Origin: Panagrolaimus kolymaensis
Taxonomy: Eukaryota; Nematoda; Chromadorea; Rhabditida; Panagrolaimidae
Assembly (NCBI GenBank): GCA_028622995.1
Contig: JAJQJQ010000008.1
Location: forward strand, 1 to 64,000
Reading direction: 5' to 3'
Length of the DNA stretch: 64,000 nucleotides
This document shows positions 15,501 to 27,183 of this stretch, piece by piece. The translations under genes were made by a program, and so were the position numbers. Below the pieces are notes generated by a model, which worked only from the letters and a program-made list of their open reading frames with translations, did no database searches and was not told the origin of the DNA. The number at the start of each line of letters is the position of its first letter. The first letter of the stretch is position 1.

Positions 15501-18500
15501 CCATTCATTGTGGAGGCGTTAAAAATAGCAAAGCTATTACAAAATTTTTGTTTTGAAGCTATCTTTTTATGGTTAATTTTCGCAATATTTATTTTTATTT
15601 TTTGAATAATTGAAGTCAAGCCTCAAAAGTTCCATTCATTGTGGAGGCGTTAAAAATAGCAAAGCTATTACAAAATTTTTGTTTTGAAGCTAACTTTTAA
15701 GGTTATTCTTCGCAATATTTTTAATTTTATTTTATTGAATCTCGAAATTCTGGCTTCAAACATTCCAAAAGAGATGCAGGTTTTATTTATAGAAAAAGTA
15801 TTACTAAATTTTTGTTTTGAAGCTAACTTTTTATGGTTAATTTTCGCAATATTTATTTTTATTTTTTGAAAAATTGAAGTCAAGCTTCAAACGTTCCATT
15901 CATTGTGGAGGCGTTAAAAATAGCAATGCTATTACAAAATTTTTGTTTTGAAGCTAACTTTTTATGGTTAATTTTCGCAATATTTATTTTTATTTTTTGA
16001 AAAATTGAAGTCAAGCTTCAAACGTTCCATTCATTGTGGAGGCGTTAAAAATAGCAAAGCTATTACAAAATTTTTGTTTTGAAGCTAACTTTTTATGGTT
16101 AATTTTCGCAATATTTATTTTTATTTTTTGAAAAATTGAAGTCAAGCTTCAAACGTTCCATTCATTGTGGAGGCGTTAAAAATAGCAAAGCTATTACAAA
16201 ATTTTTGTTTTGAAGCTATCTTTTTATGGTTAATTTTCGCAATATTTATTTTTATTTTTTGAATAATTGAAGTCAAGCCTCAAAAGTTCCATTCATTGTG
16301 GAGGCGTTAAAAATAGCAAAGCTATTACTAAATTTTTGTTTTGAAGCTAACTTTTTATGGTTAATTTTCGCAATATTTATTTTTATTTTTTGAATAATTG
16401 AAGTCAAGCTTCAAAAGTTCCATTCATTGTGGAGGCGTTAAAAATAGCAAAGCTGTTACAAAATTTTTGTTTTGAAGCTAACTTTTTATGGTTAATTTTC
16501 GCAATATTTATTTTTATTTTTTGAAAAATTGAAGTCAAGCTTCAAACGTTCCATTCATTGTGGAGGCGTTAAAAATAGCAATGCTATTACAAAATTTTTG
16601 TTTTGAAGCTAACTTTTTATGGTTAATTTTCGCAATATTTATTTTTATTTTTTGAAAAATTGAAGTCAAGCTTCAAACGTTCCATTCATTGTGGAGGCGT
16701 TAAAAATAGCAAAGCTATTACAAAATTTTTGTTTTGAAGCTAACTTTTTATGGTTAATTTTCGCAGTATTTATTTTTATTTTTTGAAAAATTGAAGTCAA
16801 GCTTCAAACGTTCCATTCATTGTGGAGGCGTTAAAAATAGCAAAGCTATTACAAAATTTTTGTTTTGAAGCTATCTTTTTATGGTTAATTTTCGCAATAT
16901 TTATTTTTATTTTTTGAATAATTGAAGTCAAGCTTCAAAAGTTCCATTCATTGTGGAGGCGTTAAAAATAGCAAAGCTATTACTAAATTTTTGTTTTGAA
17001 GCTATCTTTTTATGGTTAATTTTCGCAATATTTATTTTTATTTTTTGAATAATTGAAGTCAAGCTTCAAAAGTTCCATTCATTGTGGAGGCGTTAAAAAT
17101 AGCAATGCTATTACAAAATTTTTGTTTTGAAGCTAACTTTTTATGGTTAATTTTCGCAATATTTATTTTTATTTTTTGAAAAATTGAAGTCAAGCTTCAA
17201 ACGTTCCATTCATTGTGGAGGCGTTAAAAATAGCAAAGCTATTACAAAATTTTTGTTTTGAAGCTAACTTTTTATGGTTAATTTTCGCAATATTTATTTT
17301 TATTTTTTGAAAAATTGAAGTCAAGCTTCAAACGTTCCATTCATTGTGGAGGCGTTAAAAATAGCAATGCTATTACAAAATTTTTGTTTTGAAGCTAACT
17401 TTTTATGGTTAATTTTCGCAATATTTATTTTTATTTTTTGAAAAATTGAAGTCAAGCTTCAAAAGTTCCATTCATTGTGGAGGCGTTAAAAATAGCAATG
17501 CTATTACAAAATTTTTGTTTTGAAGCTAACTTTTTATGGTTAATTTTCGCAATATTTATTTTTATTTTTTGAATAATTGAAGTCAAGCTTCAAAAGTTCC
17601 ATTCATTGTGGAGGCGTTAAAAATAGCAATGCTATTACAAAATTTTTGTTTTGAAGCTAACTTTTTATGGTTAATTTTCGCAATATTTATTTTTATTTTT
17701 TGAAAAATTGAAGTCAAGCTTCAAACGTTCCATTCATTGTGGAGGCGTTAAAAATAGCAAAGCTATTACAAAATTTTTGTTTTGAAGCTAACTTTTTATG
17801 GTTAATTTTCGCAATATTTATTTTTATTTTTTGAAAAATTGAAGTCAAGCTTCAAACGTTCCATTCATTGTGGAGGCGTTAAAAATAGCAATGCTATTAC
17901 AAAATTTTTGTTTTGAAGCTAACTTTTTATGGTTAATTTTCGCAATATTTATTTTTATTTTTTGAAAAATTGAAGTCAAGCTTCAAACGTTCCATTCATT
18001 GTGGAGGCGTTAAAAATAGCAATGCTATTACAAAATTTTTGTTTTGAAGCTAACTTTTTATGGTTAATTTTCGCAATATTTATTTTTATTTTTTGAAAAA
18101 TTGAAGTCAAGCTTCAAACGTTCCATTCATTGTGGAGGCGTTAAAAATAGCAAAGCTATTACTAAATTTTTGTTTTGAAGCTAACTTTTTATGGTTAATT
18201 TTCGCAATATTTATTTTTATTTTTTGAATAATTGAAGTCAAGCTTCAAAAGTTCCATTCATTGTGGAGGCGTTAAAAATAGCAAAGCTGTTACAAAATTT
18301 TTGTTTTGAAGCTAACTTTTTATGGTTAATTTTCGCAATATTTATTTTTATTTTTTGAAAAATTGAAGTCAAGCTTCAAACGTTCCATTCATTGTGGAGG
18401 CGTTAAAAATAGCAATGCTATTACAAAATTTTTGTTTTGAAGCTAACTTTTTATGGTTAATTTTCGCAATATTTATTTTTATTTTTTGAAAAATTGAAGT

Positions 18501-19220
18501 CAAGCTTCAAACGTTCCATTCATTGTGGAGGCGTTAAAAATAGCAAAGCTATTACAAAATTTTTGTTTTGAAGCTAACTTTTTATGGTTAATTTTCGCAG
18601 TATTTATTTTTATTTTTTGAAAAATTGAAGTCAAGCTTCAAACGTTCCATTCATTGTGGAGGCGTTAAAAATAGCAAAGCTATTACAAAATTTTTGTTTT
18701 GAAGCTATCTTTTTATGGTTAATTTTCGCAATATTTATTTTTATTTTTTGAATAATTGAAGTCAAGCCTCAAAAGTTCCATTCATTGTGGAGGCGTTAAA
18801 AATAGCAAAGCTATTACTAAATTTTTGTTTTGAAGCTAACTTTTTATGGTTAATTTTCGCAATATTTATTTTTATTTTTTGAAAAATTGAAGTCAAGCTT
18901 CAAACGTTCCATTCATTGTGGAGGCGTTAAAAATAGCAAAGCTATTACAAAATTTTTGTTTTGAAGCTAACTTTTTATGGTTAATTTTCGCAGTATTTAT
19001 TTTTATTTTTTGAATAATTGAAGTCAAGCCTCAAAAGTTCCATTCATTGTGGAGGCGTTAAAAATAGCAAAGCTATTACTAAATTTTTGTTTTGAAGCTA
19101 ACTTTTTATGGTTAATTTTCGCAATATTTATTTTTATTTTTTGAAAAATTGAAGTCAAGCTTCAAACGTTCCATTCATTGTGGAGGCGTTAAAAATAGCA
19201 AAGCTGTTACTAAATTTTTG
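9525..19220. repeat. 132-bp satellite array, mainly type II monomers
   Basis: At about 9525 the monomer changes from TTAAGGTTATTCTTCGC to TTATGGTTAATTTTCGC, and from CTTGGTGGAGGCG to CATTGTGGAGGCG, and this type II form then dominates. Scattered among them (near 10300, 10957, 11483, 13982, 14770 and 15689) are type III monomers. Type III has TATTGAATCTCGAAATTCTG in place of the GAATAATTGAAGTC part, and GTGATGCAGGTTTTATTTAT in place of the GGAGGCG part. The block around 12518-12800 reappears about 2,231 bp later around 14749-15030. No genes seen. Confidence 0.96.
11462..12733. repeat. 264-bp dimeric higher-order repeat (type II + type III)
   Basis: Type II and type III monomers alternate strictly here, giving a 264-bp period with repeats at 11462, 11726, 11990, 12254 and 12518. 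Successive type III monomers themselves alternate between AAAAGTGATG and AAAAGAGATG, so the true period over part of this block may be 528 bp. This is typical of recent unequal crossing-over or rolling-circle amplification of a dimer. Confidence 0.85.
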
Positions 19221-21041
19221 TTTTGAAGCTAACTTTTAAGGTTATTCTTCGCAATATTTTTAATTTTATTTTATTGAATCTCGAAATTCTGGCTTCAAAC
19301 ATTCCATAAGTGATGCAGGTTTTATTTATAGAAAAAGTATTACATAATTTTTGTTTTGAAGCTAACTTTTAAGGTTATTCTTCGCAATATTTTTAATTTT
19401 ATTTTATTGAATCTCGAAATTCTGGCTTCAAACATTCCATAAGTGATGCAGGTTTTATTTATAGAAAAAGTATTACAAAATTTTTGTTTTGAAGCTATCT
19501 TTTTATGGTTAATTTTCGCAATATTCATTTTTATTTTTTGAATAATTGAAGTCAAGCTTCAAACTTTCCATTCTTGATGGAGGCGTTAAAAATAGAAAAG
19601 CTATTCCAAAATTTTTGTTTTGAAGCTATCTTTTTATGGTTAATTTTCGCAATATTTATTTTTATTTTTTGAATAATTGAAGTCAAGCTTCAAACGTTCC
19701 ATTCATTGTGGAGGCGTTAAAAATAGCAAAGCTATTACTAAATTTTTGTTTTGAAGCTAACTTTTTATGGTTAATTTTCGCAATATTTATTTTTATTTTT
19801 TGAAAAATTGAAGTCAAGCTTCAAACGTTCCATTCATTGTGGAGGCGTTAAAAATAGCAATGCTATTACAAAATTTTTGTTTTGAAGCTATCTTTTTATG
19901 GTTAATTTTCGCAATATTTATTTTTATTTTTTGAATATTTGAAGTCAAGCTTCAAAAGTTCCATTCATTGTGGAGGCGTTAAAAATAGCAAAGCTATTAC
20001 AAAATTTTTGTTTTGAAGCTAACTTTTAAGGTTATTCTTCGCAATATTTTTAATTTTATTTTATTGAATCTCGAAATTCTGGCTTCAAACATTCCATAAG
20101 TGATGCAGGTTTTATTTATAGAAAAAGTGTTACAAAATTTTTGTTTTGAAGCTAACTTTTAAGGTTATTCTTCGCAATATTTTTAATTTTATTTTATTGA
20201 ATCTCGAAATTCTGGCTTCAAACATTCCATAAGTGATGCAGGTTTTATTTATAGAAAAAGTATTACAAAATTTTTGTTTTGAAGCTATCTTTTAAGGTTA
20301 TTCTTCGCAATATTTTTAATTTTATTTTATTGAATCTCGAAATTCTGGCTTCAAACATTCCATAAGTGATGCAGGTTTTATTTATAGAAAAAGTATTACA
20401 AAATTTTTGTTTTGAAGCTATCTTTTAAGGTTATTCTTCGCAATATTTTTAATTTTATTTTATTGAATCTCGAAATTCTGGCTTCAAACATTCCATAAGT
20501 GATGCAGGTTTTATTTATAGAAAAAGTATTACAAAATTTTTGTTTTGAAGCTATCTTTTTATGGTTAATTTTCGCAATATTTATTTTTATTTTTTGAATA
20601 ATTGAAGTCAAGCTTCAAACTTTCCATTCTTGATGGAGGCGTTAAAAATAGAAAAGCTATTCCAAATTTTTTGTTTTGAAGCTAACTTTTTAAGGTTATT
20701 CTTCGCAATATTTTTAATTTTATTTTATTCAATCTCGAAATTCTAGCTTCAAACGTTCCATTCTTGGTGGAGGCGCTAAAAATAGCAATGCTATTACAAA
20801 ATTTTTGTTTTGAAGCTAACTTTTTATGGTTAATTTTCGCAATATTTATTTTTATTTTTTGAATAATTGAAGTCAAGCTTCAAACGTTCCATTCATTGTG
20901 AAGGCGTTAAAAATAGCAATGCTATTACAAAATTTTTGTTTTGAAGCTAACTTTTAAGGTTATTCTTCGCAATATTTTTAATTTTATTTTATTTTATTGA
21001 ATCTCGAAATTCTGGCTTCAAACATTCCATAAGTGATGCAG
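19221..21041. repeat. Satellite array rich in type III monomers, left flank of the transposon
   Basis: Type III monomers (GAATCTCGAAATTCTGGCTT) run in near-uninterrupted tandem around 19225-19500 and 20020-20540, here with CATTCCATAAGTGATGCAGG, then mix with type II. The last monomer before the transposon has a 5-bp expansion (ATTTTATTTTATTTTATTG) and the preceding one has GTGAAGGCG instead of GTGGAGGCG. Both oddities reappear just right of the transposon near 39730-39830, so the same local higher-order repeat continues across the insertion. Confidence 0.93.
21040..21041. other. Target-site duplication AG, left copy
   Basis: The satellite reads GATGC-AG immediately before the element. The second AG is at 39604-39605, followed by GTTTTATTTATAG, so the uninterrupted target was GATGCAGGTTTTATTTATAG, which is present intact in dozens of monomers. 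Confidence 0.9.
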
Positions 21042-21055
21042 CACTGAAAAAAAAA
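21042..21055 (+). repeat. Left terminal inverted repeat
   Basis: CACTGAAAAAAAAA is matched perfectly by the reverse complement of 39590-39603. Beyond 14 bp the match becomes patchy, but GTACGT recurs at similar depth (39 bases from the left end, 41 from the right end), suggesting a degenerate inverted repeat of about 50 bp where the transposase binds. Confidence 0.93.
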
Positions 21056-21546
21056 ATGACCCGTGGATGGCTAAAAAAGTGTACGTCAATGGGTTTTTGA
21101 CGGTATCCACCTCTTGGACCATGTCCAAAGGCATTTTATACGAAAATGTACAAAAAAATCCCATCAGTGTCTTAAAATGATATGACGAAGTCTAAAAAAG
21201 TGTACAAAAAACTTTGTAAATTGGTACTAAGATGTCTTATTAAATATACAGAAATGTATATTTTTGAATTTCTGTAGGCTTTATTTTAGACTAATCGAGG
21301 TTAAAAATAAGGACAGTATCTTTTTTTTTCTCGCTTTTCACTTTTTAATATTCTGCTTTTAAATGCTCGTTTTTCATGCCTCTTTACTAAACTACTCCCT
21401 TCCAATTACAACAGTATATGCAATTTAACGATTTATTAAACAAAAAACAATCAATACAAACAAATAACAAATCCTAGGATAACAATTAACAAAGCCTTGG
21501 ATAACAAATAACAAATACAACAATAACATACTAAAATGATAGAGAT
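21056..21546. other. Left subterminal non-coding region
   Basis: No gene in about 490 bp. It holds the inner part of the degenerate inverted repeat, the likely polyadenylation signal of the accessory gene (21432-21437, inverted AATAAA), and a short tandem near 21462-21520 in which an AACAAAT-rich unit is repeated around CCTAGG and then CCTTGG. In CACTA elements the subterminal regions carry transposase-binding repeats; this short duplication is a candidate. Confidence 0.6.
21432..21437 (-). terminator. Polyadenylation signal (AATAAA) of accessory gene
   Basis: TTTATT on the plus strand, AATAAA on the coding strand, about 110 bp after the stop codon at 21547-21549. Confidence 0.5.
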
Positions 21547-23897
21547 TTATGTCTGGGTTGAAGTGTTTGAATTAGTTGATTGAGTTGTTGAATTGCTGAG
21601 AAGTTGTGAAGCCTGTGATACTACATTACTTCTTCTTTCGATTTCTAAAAACAACACGATTAATTCAAAAGATACAAAAGAGATTAAACTTACCTCTATG
21701 TTGGAACAAGATATCAAAGTAAAGATTTGCCCTGGTGCCTTTCATACCTTTAACATCAAGACCTGCAAGATGCTCCAAAATCACGTGGAAGTGTTCAAGT
21801 TCTTTAGCATATTCGACGTCGAAGATGTGATGGATTTCGACTATTGATTGAAGAGCGTCAGCAAAATCCCCGGGTACCTAAAAGTTATTCTTTACTATGT
21901 TATCAAATGAAATGGCTTACTTTTAAACACTCGTCGTCAATGCATACGAAGAAATTGATTCCCTGGTTTACTGTGAAAGGTAAGATCATTGCAGATTTTT
22001 GGCCAATTGTTTTTCTATGGTCAGCCATAGAACGAACACTTGTAAAGTCCTAAAAGTGTTTAAGAAGTAAAGCTATAGAAAAAAGAAAATTATACCTTTC
22101 CATCAACAATGAGTCGATCGTGTTTGCAGTTTTTGCTTCGTTTACAATAAACAGGAACTAGACCAACCAGGGTTTTGCATACTTGCATCATATCACTTTC
22201 AAGGCCTTGGTGAACATCATCCAAAAAGATTCCTTTTACTTTGCCCAGGGCGACGATAGCTGCAGCATAACGTTGTAAAGCTAAACGAACGTTGTAAACA
22301 GGTTGATGTTTGATATTTTCCATGGTGAACTTGAAGTCATGTCGAAGCTATAACAATGAAAAGCAATAAAAAAAGAGAATACAAAAACGTACCAATGTTG
22401 CATTTCTAAGAAAACAAGGAAACTTCTTTAGCAAGTTTTCAGGACGGCGATCCTTTCGAGATAGATCTTCATCCATTTCTTTTAACCATTGACAACGGAA
22501 TTGACTGAAAAAAGATAAACAAGTGATTATAAAAAAGTAATATTTCTAATCTTCTCATATTTTCTCACATACCCCGCGAATATACTCGTTCCCTTTCTTG
22601 CTATCAAAAATTTTACTTACCTTGAATTTGCTACAAGTTGATCGATTTCTTCAGAGATATGCGCCTCGGTTAATGCAGCAGCTGCTTCGTCAAGATCAAA
22701 AGATGTTGAAGGAGTAAACGATATCTTCATTTTCTTCATCCTTGGTGATTCTCCAGTTTTAACAGCTTTTCGCGCATTTCTTTTCTTCACAGCAATGAAA
22801 ACGGAGTTTGTTGATCCCGGGATAAGTAAAGTTGAAAACCACTCATTTCCAGTCATTTGAAGCAACACAGCTATCACCGGTTCAAGAACATTGGGTGGAA
22901 TCACACATCTAAAAATGTAATGTAAATTTGATATCTCAGAAATACTTACTCATTATAAGCCTCGGCAATCAGATCAGTAACAGCTTTCTTCGCGTAAGTT
23001 CTGGCTATTTGAAGGATATTGAGATTGAAAGAAGCCAAGGATTCATCACGCAGGAAGACCAGAGAAGCAATGGTGATTGGTGTCGAAACAAAGAGGTTAA
23101 AATCAATCTAAAAGGTAAAGAAAAGTAAATCTTTTTCAGACAAATACTTACTGTTTTAACCATTGTTGTTTCTGCTGGAAGCATATCCTTGAACATCGCA
23201 TCCATAAAGCCTTGGTTTGAAGTATATAAGCTAACCAGATAAAGATTCAAAGGCATTACTGCTCCTCTTTGATATTGGTTTGGCAACGTTATCCTTGGAA
23301 TCAAAAGTCGTTCAATTGAAGAGATTTCATATGTAGTCGAATCCTGAACAGAAGGTTGATAAAATGAGCCGTTAATCATTGGTGTATCAGTTTCTTGTGC
23401 CCTGGAATCCTGTTGAAGTTCTTCCTAAAAAATTAGTAAAAAATGTATGATGCCTAAGTAAAAACCATGCCTTCAGGAAGTTGTTGAGTTCATCAGAAGG
23501 GACTACAGTGACAGAAATAGTAATATCTGCTTTTGATGAAGCAAATGATGTTTCTAATCCATGGCGAGCAGCTTCAGCCGAGGTATCTAAAACGAGAAAT
23601 TATTGTAAGCTTTGAAAGTAAAGATAAAAGAAAAAGAAAATCACCAATTGTTGAGAAATATGTTTCGCCGGGGATCAAATCAGCCATGGAGTCCATTATC
23701 GATATCATTGGTTTATCATACAAATCCTGGGATTTCCACTTGATTTCAGCTTCGAAGCCATTACGTAAATGATACGCATTTGCAATATGCATTTGCAAGT
23801 CCTCGGTTGTTGCATTATCGAAACGATAATTCAACGTTCGAGTTCCTTTCGATGCTGGAGCAGTGTCAGTAACAACGAGGATAGCTTTGTTACTCAT
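21547..23897 (-). CDS. CACTA accessory protein, ten exons, unknown function
   Basis: I read ten exons: 23897-23645, 23586 to about 23469, 23424-23152, 23107-22950, 22908-22621, 22504-22393, 22347-22096, 22049-21921, 21877-21694 and 21644-21547, giving about 600 residues. All joins keep frame with GT-AG introns except the second. There the GT donor at 23464-23465 gives a quick stop, and frame is kept only if a GC donor after AAG is used. The ATG at 23897 was chosen because TTTTTTAG lies 10 bases upstream, as a splice or trans-splice acceptor would. There is a basic stretch in exon 5 (KKRNARK, RMKKMK) and a Ser/Thr/Gln/Asn-rich tail. The C-terminal half (LLKKFP, then ILPF, a FFVCID strand and a late FDVEYAKELEHF block) resembles, from memory, the second protein often encoded beside animal EnSpm transposases. 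I know of no function for it. It lies 200 bp downstream of the transposase on the same strand. Confidence 0.75.
22574..22583 (-). promoter_or_regulatory. ATATTCGCGG motif, copy 1
   Basis: On the coding strand ATATTCGCGG, inside the unusually long (116-bp) fifth intron of the accessory gene. One of five copies in the element. Confidence 0.5.
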
Positions 23898-24078
23898 TTG
23901 AGGCACTAAAAAATAAGTGTCAGTTGATGATGAATAAATAAATTTAGATTGAAAAATGAAGGAAGAGAAATTCGTTTGAAAGAAGTAAAACTAGTTTGAA
24001 AAAGCTCAAACACTCATGAAAATGAATGCCTTTTCGCGCTGGGACCCTATTTTTTGCGCTTTGTTTGAAATTTTTACC

Positions 24079-24084
24079 TTTATT
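24079..24084 (-). terminator. Polyadenylation signal (AATAAA) of transposase gene
   Basis: AATAAA on the coding strand 13 bp after the transposase stop, in the 200-bp gap before the accessory gene. Confidence 0.45.
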
Positions 24085-24097
24085 TGATGGAAATTGT

Positions 24098-26620
24098 TTA
24101 CAATAAAAAGTAAGGCATCCGAACATATTTTATTGAGCCAGGAGAATTGTGAGTATAAAGAGGAATAGCATCACTATGAAGGAGTTCAATAACAGGAGTT
24201 TCGATTATTTCATCGGAGATTTCAATAACATAGCAATGAACGGTTTCATCAAAATCCATGGTTCTGCACACTTTTACACGGAGAACATCATCATTAACAA
24301 GGTTTTGAATTTGAGCAAATATTGGTTCCCTGGTAGCTTCATTTTGACCATAGATAACTAAATATCCCTTTGCATTTTTGAATTTTGTTTGATTGTTTAT
24401 TTTTCGTTGTTTATTCATGAAATCTTCTAAAAAACCAAATGATTAAAATAAAATTAAACCTTAGTAAAACATACCATTATTTTGTTGCATAAGTGTATGA
24501 GCAAACTTCATTGAATATTTTTTTCCCAGGGTTACAGGTACATTCTTAAAGCATTTGTTTACAACAGCATATTTCTTGGAAAATGAATGTTTTGCTTCAA
24601 ATCTTGACGTTGAATTAAAGCGCAAAGGACCCATTTCCCGGATAATTGCAGCATAATGTAACATAAGATGCGCCTTCACTGTCATATAGCCATGGATAGC
24701 AATGAAATCTCTCAGATAAGATTGAATTAGTTGATCCAGCATAACAACATGCGCTTCATCAATCCTTGGAGCCCATATCAGGTCGAGTATTCTTTGCATC
24801 TTCATGAAGAGCGTCCAAGTTGGCGAGCGAAGATTGATTCCAGCATATTTGAAAATCAATGGAAGAAGTCGAATCAATGTTGCCATCATATTTGCGGTGT
24901 ATTTTGAAATTACATCTCCTGTGGAAGGTCGAGGATTGGTTAAATAAATTTCTCCAGGTTTATTGTTTGAATCTTTTCCACAGTATCCAAAGCCAATGAT
25001 TGCATTGTTGATAAAACTTTCAGTAAATCCTTCAGCCTGGGCGTCTCTGAGTACCATTGGAATTAGCCTTTGAAAGTGTCCTTCGTAGAGATCATGGAAG
25101 ATATCAACAGATGGATTTCTCATAATATGAAAATTCTCTAGACGATTGAAAACGCACTTTTCTTTAATACCATTTTGAGCCCATAAGTTCATATCTTGTT
25201 GACGATCCCTTCTTGCAACAATACGATCATAATCTTCCACGGTCTTTTGGTTATTTGGATTTAATTCATGGAGTAATTTAAGACTTTGAGCTGTTACTTT
25301 GCACATTCTGCAAGGGTTTCGTCCACTGAAGTTTTCAAAGAGACCAGCAAGTTGATGCATTCCCAGGTTGTCAGCAGATATTCCAAAAAATATAACTTTG
25401 AAGTTCTTTTATTGTCCTCGGTATTCGATATTGATTCCTTGGTTTTCCAATCGGAGCAATTCAGGCATCACAGTAATATCCAGAATATCTTGCAACCAAT
25501 GCTTGATATCATACGTATGAGCTACAAAAACATCGAAAACATAATCAAGCTTTGACATCAGTTCCAGTGGAAGGTTCAAAATACGGAAGTAACAACCAGT
25601 CATTTTGTGAGTTGATGAAGTTGCTCCAATCGGACATGTGGTTGTGAAATCATCCAAGTTGAATTGAAATCCAATGAAGTCTCCCAGGTTCTAAAAAAAT
25701 ACTTTGTAAAAGGAATAAAACAAATAACTAACTTCATATAAACCTTGTGCTCTTGCTCCAGCCAATGGATGCTCAAGAACATTATTGTTGATAAATTGAG
25801 ATGGAAAGATTAATTCATTTGCAATTGACTTATTTGAGAGAATCTTGGTGATCGTTTCTTCAATGGAAGGCATAACCAATACGTGTTTTTCTGTTCGAGT
25901 TTCAGGTCCAGTAGGTCGTCCAACAGTTGTTTGATGTAATCCAACTTCTTTTTCCCTGGGATGAACATAAAGGTTTTCATTCATTAGCCATTTGATTCTT
26001 CGATGCTCGGATGAAAATGGTATCATAGCTTCTTCAAGAATTTGTTTAACAAATGGTTGATTTGATGGTGGAATGAATGGATAACAACATTTGATTGCCT
26101 CGGTGACACATCCTTGGATTAGCTGACATACCAAATCAGCGCTTTTGACAGTTGCATCAGGATGACTCGAAAATTCTAACCAATTATCCATGCATCTTTC
26201 AAAAGAAGTTTTTGCCATGGATTCGAATTCAGCTGTTGGATTTCTAATAACATCTTCTTTTTGATTTTGATTGTCATTCCCTGGAGCAGCTTCAATAACT
26301 TCAATATTATCATCCAAATCATCCATTATGTCATCATCAAAGCCATTATCAGCCCAAACTTCATCATTTCCATGGTTTACTTCTTCTCCTTGGATTAAAT
26401 CATTGCGTTGGTCCTCCATTGCAACAGGTTGAGCCACTACAGGAATATCATGATATCGATAAAGGTGATCACGAAATGAATGATATCCTTGGAATGGCCG
26501 ATCACATTCAGCACATTGGAAAACTAAAACACCTGGTCCCAAATAATGTATTTGATAAGTATGTTTTGCTAATGTGTGGCGAGACAAAAATTGTTCGTTG
26601 CAAATTGCACAAGTAAGCAT
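24098..26620 (-). CDS. EnSpm/CACTA DDE transposase with two C2H2 fingers; one in-frame UAA
   Basis: Exons 26620-25733, 25690-24475 and 24426-24098 join in frame through GT-AG introns of 42 and 48 bp, 811 codons in all. The ATG at 26620 directly follows CCTTTGCAG. Two C2H2 fingers (residues 4-25 and 36-57, both C-x2-C-x12-H-x4-H) lead an acidic linker and then the RNase-H-like core: FNLDDF..CPIG (first Asp, about 309-310), ADNLGMHQLAG (second Asp, about 403) followed by CRMC, a DIFHDLYEG block, and HLMLHY...RFEAKHSF (Glu about 661). These blocks, in this order, are characteristic of animal EnSpm/CACTA transposases. Codon 390 (25409-25411) is TAA, between the two Asp residues and in an otherwise intact frame. 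No plausible intron removes it, so as read the gene yields a truncated protein unless the stop is suppressed or is a sequencing error. Its neighbours on the strand are a partial duplicate of its first exon upstream and the accessory gene downstream. Confidence 0.9.
25409..25411 (-). other. In-frame premature stop (UAA) in the transposase
   Basis: Reads TAA between ...EYRGQ and KNFKVIF..., with the same frame open and conserved on both sides. The following codon is AAG. One base change (CAA or AAA to TAA) would explain it. No GT or acceptor pair nearby would splice it out. Confidence 0.85.
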
Positions 26621-26780
26621 CTGCAAAGGTTTGATTTATATAAAAGGCCGTGATCTTACATTGGAATAAATATATAGCAATAACTAACAGTTGTAATAAA
26701 ACGTAATAAAAGAGAAAGTTGAAAGAAAATATATTTATTTTTACATGAATAAAAAATTAAACATAACAAGCACTTATTCA

Positions 26781-27183
26781 TTATTCAGTTTCAATACTTT
26801 CAATATTACCATCCAAATCATCCATTATGACATTACCAAAGTCATTTTCAGTCCAAACTTCATCATCTCCAGGGTTTAGTTCTTCTCCTTGGATTGGATC
26901 ATTGCCTTGGCACCTCAAACTTCATCATCTCCATGGTTTACTTCTCCTCCTTGGATTGGATCATTGCCCTGGTCATCCATAACAACAGGTTGAACAGCTA
27001 CTACAGGAATATCATGATAGTTATAAAGATGACCTCGAAAAGAATTATATCCTTTGTATGGTCGTTTACATGCAGCACATGGAAAACCAAAACACCTTGT
27101 CCAATATAATGTATTTGATAAGAATGTTTTGATAATGTTTGTCGAGAAATAAATTGTTCGTTGCAAATTCCGCAAGTAAGCAT
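26781..27183 (-). pseudogene. Decayed tandem copy of the transposase zinc-finger exon
   Basis: It begins after TTTTCAG at 27184 with the same MLTC.ICNEQF start as the transposase and keeps finger 1. A one-base deletion near 27080 (TTCCATGTGCT against TTCCAATGTGCT) shifts frame just before finger 2, which is readable in another frame (CAACKRPYKGYNSF). The acidic part follows (DDQGND.IQG), and a stop occurs at a TGA near 26915 where the transposase has TGG. The QGNDPIQG segment is then repeated and the region closes with GNIESIETE and TAA. The sequence upstream also matches the region upstream of the real transposase start (ACTGTTGTAA...), so the duplicated unit is about 500-560 bp. It is a relic, though a finger-only peptide could still be made. 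Confidence 0.8.

Noticed and set aside
1..21041. Dozens of 60-71-residue open frames on both strands, nearly identical to each other
   Set aside because: They repeat with the 132- or 264-bp satellite period, overlap on opposite strands, and exist because the monomer happens to lack stops in some frames. There is no sign of coding selection.
25360..25460. A hidden intron removing the UAA in the transposase
   Set aside because: No GT donor with a pyrimidine-rich AG acceptor brackets the codon, and the conserved protein sequence is continuous on both sides.
26781..27183. A separate functional zinc-finger gene
   Set aside because: A one-base deletion separates the two fingers and a TGA replaces a conserved TGG; the upstream region is also a copy, so it is a duplicated relic.
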